Source: an uncultured Actinomycetes bacterium (GTDB lineage Bacteria > Actinomycetota > Actinomycetes > Nanopelagicales > Nanopelagicaceae). From it: 10,627 nucleotides of DNA. Shown here one piece after another: positions 6,520-10,627 of the stretch. The stretch's first letter is position 1, and each line of letters begins with the position of its first letter. The stretch lies in contig CAIUSQ010000139.1 in NCBI GenBank assembly GCA_903901905.1, positions 1-10,627 on the forward strand, given 5' to 3'. The notes under the pieces were generated by a model. That model was given only the letters and a program-made list of their open reading frames with translations. It ran no database searches and was not told the origin of the DNA. A program made the position numbers and the translations under genes.

Positions 6520-8967
6520 GCGAAGGACTGCTCCGCAAGCTTTTGAAGCCATCGATGTGGCGCTCTCCCTCAATACGGCCACTTCCTCGCCAGTTAAGGT
6601 TCGGCTGGCGTCTCGAAAAACCAAGGTGAAGGCCAACGAAATCTTTCCATCACCGATTTTGTCGTAGCGATCAAACAGCGTTACCGATTCCAAAAGTGGG
6701 CCTGCTCCCTTGCGAAGCGCTTCCTCTACCTCTAGGGCGGTGACTGCCTCATCGACAATCAGTGCAACGTCTTGAACTGCTGCCGGCATCGTTCCCACTG
6801 TCTTAGGTCGAACCATTTCTGAATTTGGCAGCGCACCTAATGCAACTACAAATGCAACGCTACGTTCGGGTAAACCATATGCGGAAACTATGCGTGGATG
6901 AAGTTCGCCAGCATGTGCAACTGCTTTTCCATTAACAATTAATTCTGCACACCGACCTGGATGCCACGGGGCTAGATCCGAGCGAGCTACTGTCCATTCA
7001 AGATTGCATAGCGCTAAAACATCTTGGGCGTATGCGATCGCATCTTGCCAATTATAGGCACGTGCTTTGCCCTGCCAATTTTCATTTTCAGTCTTACCAA
7101 CAAGTAATCCTGCAACGTGATATGCCTGTGGCGGAACATTTGCGAAGATTTCATCAATGATCTTCTGATTAGGACGCTTTGAAAGATCTGGAGATATTGC
7201 AGGGACCAACGTTTGTGAACTACGAAAGATTGATCCCATTTCAAAGATTGCAAAGTCCTTGGCGCCGCGGCTTATATTTCGTGCGGCAATTTCAATTAAT
7301 CCTGGAACTAAATGCACCCGCATTAAGGGAAACTCTTCTGACATTGGATTGGCCAGCTTGTATGTAGCCGCTCTTTCGCCAACAAATCCCATAGAATCAA
7401 TAGTTGCTTGATTTGTAAATGGAAAAGTTTGAACCTCTGCCAAACCACGGCTTGCAAGCATTGTTGCAACAGCGCGACGACGTTTTTGATTCGGCGTCAA
7501 TGTTGCATGCAAAGGCCGGGGCGGCAAAATGGAAGGGATCTTGTCGTAACCGATCATTCTGGCTACCTCTTCGGTAAAGTCGGCCGCCGTCAAAAGATCT
7601 GTTCGCCAAGATGGTGGATCGATGGTGAAACTCTTCTCATCCACATCGCATCCAATAACACGTAGTGTTTCGGCGACCTTCTTTGCTGGAATATCAAAGC
7701 CTAAAACCTTGGAAACATAAGCAGGATCTATGGTGACTAAGGGAGCATATATTGGCTCCCCATCAACCACTGTTGCCACATGCTTGGCTGAACTATGGGT
7801 GGTAAGTAACTGCACAAATCGAGCAGATGCGAACTCAGCTAAGGATGGATCCACGCTTCGCTCTAAGCGACGTGATGCTTCAGAGGAAAGTTTGTGGCGA
7901 CGAGAGTTCTTTGCAATACACACAGGACAAAAGTGCACAGCTTCAAGTGCAATCTCTGTTGTTTTCTCTGTAATTTCAGATGACAAACCACCCATGGTTC
8001 CGGCAAGTGCAAGCGGTTGATCATCATCACAGACCATTAGATCATCGGCATTTAATGTTCTTTCCTGACCGTCAAGGGTCACAAACTTCTGCGCCTTTCC
8101 TGCTCGCTTAACAGTTAAGCCACCCTTGATCTTTGATTTATCAAATGCATGCAAAGGCTGACCTAGTTCGAGCATCACATAGTTAGTAACATCTACAACT
8201 AATGAAATAGAGCGCATACCCATTTTTTCAATACGCCGGCGCATCCATATAGGCGTTGTGGCTTTTGGATCAAAGTTAGACAAAGTACGTAGGTAGAAAA
8301 CAGATGCAGTTGATTTATCTGCAATCTTTGCAGGTACACCCCTGCCTGTTTCTTCGAACTTTAATGTGCGAAGCGCTTCAACAGGATCTGTGAACTTTAA
8401 CCCCAATGATCCCGCAACCTCACGTGCAATTCCGCGAATGCTTAAGGCGTAGCCACGATCTGGGTTTACAGCAATGTCAAAGATGACATCATTTATTTGG
8501 AGTCCGCCAATCGCATCGCTTCCAATATCTGATTGATCCTCGGTGAAAACAAGAATTCCTGCATGATCATCGCTAATTCCTAACTCGCGACCAGAACAAA
8601 TCATTCCGTTTGAAGTTTTACCATAGGTTTCGCGGGAGGAAATTTCAAAACCTCCTGGCAGAACGGCACCTGGCAAAGCCGCTACAACTATGTCTCCCAC
8701 GACAAAATTTGTTGCACCACAAATAACATAGCGATCTGCGCCTTCACCACAATCTAGACCAACATATCGGATCGGTTTTTTGTGACCTAAGAGCTCTTCT
8801 ATCGAAAGAACTTTTGCGAATTTCAATGGTCCTGTTAAATCATTACCCTGAGTAATAATTTCTTCTAATTCAAAGCCAACCCCTACAAGTGCATCAGAAA
8901 TCTGCTGCACAGTTACTTTTGCAGGTATGTCCACAAACTCTTTAATCCAGGATAAGGGAGCACGCAT
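6511..8967 (-). CDS. pheT: Phenylalanyl-tRNA synthetase beta subunit
   Basis: Large subunit of the heterotetrameric phenylalanyl-tRNA synthetase; it binds tRNA and edits mischarged Tyr-tRNA-Phe, while catalysis is in PheS. At 818 residues it is a full-length bacterial PheT. Domains in order: B1 start (MRAPLSWIKEFVDI), an OB-fold tRNA-binding domain at about 45-150 with NGMICSGRELG (120-130), the NPDRGYALSIRGIAREVAG segment (168-186), the B3/B4 editing domain at about 215-385 with DVTNYVMLELGQPLHAFD (259-276), AGTMGG (322-327) and SSEASRRLERSVDP (361-374), the B5 domain at about 405-480, a catalytic-like core (about 490-700) and the C-terminal FDX-ACB anticodon-binding domain (about 725-818). 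The ATG shares one base with the pheS stop (TGATG). The stop codon lies inside an ArgR operator-like palindrome. Confidence 0.98.
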   Translation of the reverse strand: MRAPLSWIKEFVDIPAKVTVQQISDALVGVGFELEEIITQGNDLTGPLKFAKVLSIEELLGHKKPIRYVGLDCGEGADRYVICGATNFVVGDIVVAALPGAVLPGGFEISSRETYGKTSNGMICSGRELGISDDHAGILVFTEDQSDIGSDAIGGLQINDVIFDIAVNPDRGYALSIRGIAREVAGSLGLKFTDPVEALRTLKFEETGRGVPAKIADKSTASVFYLRTLSNFDPKATTPIWMRRRIEKMGMRSISLVVDVTNYVMLELGQPLHAFDKSKIKGGLTVKRAGKAQKFVTLDGQERTLNADDLMVCDDDQPLALAGTMGGLSSEITEKTTEIALEAVHFCPVCIAKNSRRHKLSSEASRRLERSVDPSLAEFASARFVQLLTTHSSAKHVATVVDGEPIYAPLVTIDPAYVSKVLGFDIPAKKVAETLRVIGCDVDEKSFTIDPPSWRTDLLTAADFTEEVARMIGYDKIPSILPPRPLHATLTPNQKRRRAVATMLASRGLAEVQTFPFTNQATIDSMGFVGERAATYKLANPMSEEFPLMRVHLVPGLIEIAARNISRGAKDFAIFEMGSIFRSSQTLVPAISPDLSKRPNQKIIDEIFANVPPQAYHVAGLLVGKTENENWQGKARAYNWQDAIAYAQDVLALCNLEWTVARSDLAPWHPGRCAELIVNGKAVAHAGELHPRIVSAYGLPERSVAFVVALGALPNSEMVRPKTVGTMPAAVQDVALIVDEAVTALEVEEALRKGAGPLLESVTLFDRYDKIGDGKISLAFTLVFRDASRTLTGEEVAVLRESATSMASKACGAVLRTA

Positions 8968-9974
8968 CAGAGGCCTACACCAAACTGTCTAGTGAAACGG
9001 ATATCTCCCTCAACGATGTCATGCATATCCGTTATTCCGTGACGAACCATAAGAGTTCTCTCCAGACCCATACCAAAGGCAAACCCACTGTAAAGATCGG
9101 TATCTATTCCACACGTTGCTAAAACCTTGGGATTTACCATTCCACAACCGCCCCATTCAATCCAGCGGTTATTAAAATAAATATCTACTTCTGCACTCGG
9201 TTCAGTAAATGGGAAAAATGATGGTCTTAAACGTGTTGTTACATCGGGGCCAAACATATGACGCGCAAAATTATCTAGCGTTCCTTTTAGATGGGCCATA
9301 GTTATGCCCTTGTCGACTACAAGTCCCTCAACTTGATGAAACACAGGACTGTGTGTGGCATCAAGTTCATCGGCACGGAAAGTTCGACCTGGACATACGA
9401 CGTAAATCGGAGGCTCTTGAGTGAGCATTGTCCTTACTTGAACAGGTGAGGTGTGTGTTCGAAGTACCATCCCCGATTCAATCGGTTCAATAAAAAATGT
9501 ATCCTGCATTGTTCGAGCCGGATGATCTGGCGGAATATTTAGGGCATCAAAGTTTAGCCAACCCGATTCAAGTTCGGGGCCTTCCTCAACTGAAAATCCT
9601 TGCTCGATAAAGAAATCAGAAACTTCATTTTTAATAATGGTTATAGGGTGTAAACCACCTCGATGAGCCCGATTGACGGGAAGTGTTATATCAACGATTT
9701 CTTCGAGAAGTATTTTTTGATCTCTCTGCTCCTCTAATTTCAGCAAGGCTGCAGCTAGAGATTGCGCTACTGATGCTTTAGCATCTCCAATTAGTTTTCC
9801 AAAAATTACTTTTTCCTCAGCAGACATAGCTCCCAAAGCTCGGGAGGCCAAAGCAATTGGTGACTTATCCCCCGAGTGAGCTGTGCGAATAAGCTTTAGG
9901 CCATCAAGATCTTTTGCCGAAGCACATGCCGCTTGAGCTTGTTCCACCCATGCTGAAATCTCCTCGGCGCGCAT
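8967..9974 (-). CDS. pheS: Phenylalanyl-tRNA synthetase alpha subunit
   Basis: Catalytic subunit of phenylalanyl-tRNA synthetase, a class II enzyme that charges tRNA-Phe. From the ATG at 9974 it has 335 residues, close to the 327 of E. coli. The N-terminal roughly 85 residues form the helical tRNA-binding coiled-coil region. The core shows GGLHPIT (106-112), EEGPELESGWLNFDALN (130-146), motif 2 region PGRTFRADELDATHSPVFHQVEG (195-217), FFPFTEPSAEVD (253-264) and motif 3 GFAFGMGLERTLM (297-309). Ala299 corresponds to the alanine that sets amino-acid pocket size in E. coli PheS (Ala294). A TTG at 9980 would add two residues (M-S); the ATG is preferred but not proven, as no clear Shine-Dalgarno exists for either. 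The stop overlaps the pheT start by one base, so the subunits are probably translationally coupled. Confidence 0.97.
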   Translation of the reverse strand: MRAEEISAWVEQAQAACASAKDLDGLKLIRTAHSGDKSPIALASRALGAMSAEEKVIFGKLIGDAKASVAQSLAAALLKLEEQRDQKILLEEIVDITLPVNRAHRGGLHPITIIKNEVSDFFIEQGFSVEEGPELESGWLNFDALNIPPDHPARTMQDTFFIEPIESGMVLRTHTSPVQVRTMLTQEPPIYVVCPGRTFRADELDATHSPVFHQVEGLVVDKGITMAHLKGTLDNFARHMFGPDVTTRLRPSFFPFTEPSAEVDIYFNNRWIEWGGCGMVNPKVLATCGIDTDLYSGFAFGMGLERTLMVRHGITDMHDIVEGDIRFTRQFGVGL

Positions 9975-9980
9975 GGACAA

Positions 9981-9986
9981 ACTCTA
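9981..9986 (-). promoter_or_regulatory. Possible -10 element for pheS
   Basis: The gap between the methyltransferase and pheS (9975-10070) has little recognisable structure. On the minus strand TAGAGT at 9986-9981 fits the TANNNT pattern of actinobacterial -10 elements and would place transcription start at about 9974, the first base of the pheS ATG, giving a leaderless mRNA. A TTGACG at 10022-10017 resembles a -35 hexamer but has no good -10 at the right distance (TAAAGG after 15 bases is poor). I see no T-box, attenuator or convincing terminator here. Weak evidence. Confidence 0.25.
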
Positions 9987-10053
9987 TCTCGTGAGCCTTT
10001 ATTTGGACGGTATTTTCGTCAATCTTGGGCCAGTCAGAATGAATTCCTACCTG

Positions 10054-10085
10054 ATCAAGCAGATGACCAATCAAGCAGATGACAA
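10054..10085. repeat. 16-base tandem duplication at the methyltransferase stop
   Basis: On the plus strand the unit ATCAAGCAGATGACCA (10054-10069) is followed directly by ATCAAGCAGATGACAA (10070-10085), 15 of 16 bases identical. The right-hand copy holds the last codons and the TGA stop of the methyltransferase gene (stop at 10073-10071); the left-hand copy lies just after the stop. It looks like a recent small tandem duplication of the gene's 3' end. Because 16 is not a multiple of three, the second copy would not be read in the same frame. Confidence 0.85.
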
Positions 10086-10627
10086 GTGATACATCACAAT
10101 CGTTGCAGCTGCTGAAAGATTCAGGCTTTCTGCATTGCCAGGCATTGGGATCTTAACTAATTCAACTCCAGAAATAGAAACTAATTGTGAAAGACCTCGA
10201 GCTTCATTTCCGAAAATGGCCAACACATCACCACTTGGTTGATAGTCAATTAATTCTCGTGGACCATCTGCGCCTAGAGATATCGCCTGTACGTTGAGTT
10301 TCAAAATATCTGCTAGTTCTACTCCTTCAAATACAGGAATGTGCCACAAGGACCCGGCTGTACTCCTTACTACTTTTGGGGAGAACATATCCACGCTTCC
10401 TGGTGAAGTTATGACTGCGTCCATTGCGAATGCATCAGCTGAACGCAAAATAGTGCCTGCATTACCTGGATCCTGAACTTCCGAAAGATAGATAAACCTA
10501 CGCTTTCCGTTTAGTTTTATAGATGAGATGTCATTTTCGGAGATGGAACAAATAGCCAATATTCCTTGCGGAGTGATGGTCTCTGACATTTGCCTCATGA
10601 CATCATCGCTGACATCAATGACATTGA
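10071..10627 (-). CDS. SpoU/TrmH-family RNA 2'-O-methyltransferase (cut by window edge)
   Basis: SAM-dependent methyltransferase of the SPOUT superfamily that adds a methyl group to a ribose 2'-OH in rRNA or tRNA. The frame is open to the right edge: codons beyond the ATG at 10598 read VIDVSDDV and continue smoothly into the MRQMSETITPQGILAIC segment, so the true start lies outside the window and the ATG at 10598 is internal. About 185 C-terminal residues are visible. The three SpoU motifs are clear: motif 1 DPGNAGTILRSADAF (10472-10428) with the conserved Asn and catalytic Arg, motif 2 IFGNEARGLS (10217-10188) and motif 3 IPMPGNAESLNL (10151-10116), forming the knotted SAM site. In Actinobacteria a gene of this family typically lies between rplT and pheS, consistent with its place here. 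The exact RNA target cannot be told from sequence. Confidence 0.93.
   Translation of the reverse strand, partial: NVIDVSDDVMRQMSETITPQGILAICSISENDISSIKLNGKRRFIYLSEVQDPGNAGTILRSADAFAMDAVITSPGSVDMFSPKVVRSTAGSLWHIPVFEGVELADILKLNVQAISLGADGPRELIDYQPSGDVLAIFGNEARGLSQLVSISGVELVKIPMPGNAESLNLSAAATIVMYHLSSA

Noticed and set aside
10000..10022. GACG/CGTC inverted repeat in the methyltransferase-pheS gap as a terminator or attenuator
   Set aside because: The stem is only four base pairs with a bulge beyond it and no U-tract follows; too weak to call.

Overview
The window is a densely packed stretch of bacterial housekeeping genes, all on the minus strand and read from right to left. In transcription order they are: a SpoU/TrmH-family RNA 2'-O-methyltransferase (cut by the right edge), pheS, pheT, argC, argJ, argB, argD, argR, argH and tyrS (cut by the left edge). 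The order pheS-pheT followed by argC-J-B-D-(F)-R-(G)-H is the arrangement known from Actinobacteria such as Mycobacterium. The base composition is clearly AT-rich for that phylum (judged by eye, not counted), and genes are joined by 1 to 11 base overlaps. A small-genome, low-GC actinobacterium, such as the freshwater Nanopelagicales (acI) lineage, is my best guess. That placement is an inference, because no marker in the window proves it.

Right part (about 6511-10627): the methyltransferase ends at 10071, next to a 16-base tandem duplication covering its stop codon. A spacer of about 96 bases follows, then pheS and pheT, which share one base (TGATG). They encode the two subunits of phenylalanyl-tRNA synthetase.

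Middle and left part (1-6510): a 47-base gap after pheT carries two tandem ArgR operator-like palindromes, one of which contains the pheT stop codon. The arginine genes follow with no gaps. ArgJ, ArgB, ArgC and ArgD convert glutamate to N-acetylornithine and ornithine. ArgR is the arginine-responsive repressor, encoded inside the operon it probably controls. ArgH performs the last step, argininosuccinate to arginine. argF (ornithine carbamoyltransferase) and argG (argininosuccinate synthase), which lie around argR in Mycobacterium, are absent here and would have to be elsewhere. tyrS starts inside the end of argH (ATGA overlap).

I found no mobile element, CRISPR array, RNA gene or unknown gene system. 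The most interesting points are regulatory: the tandem operator overlapping the pheT stop, an N-acetylglutamate kinase that cannot have the N-terminal helix of arginine-inhibited enzymes, an argC start without a Shine-Dalgarno sequence, and the missing argF/argG.
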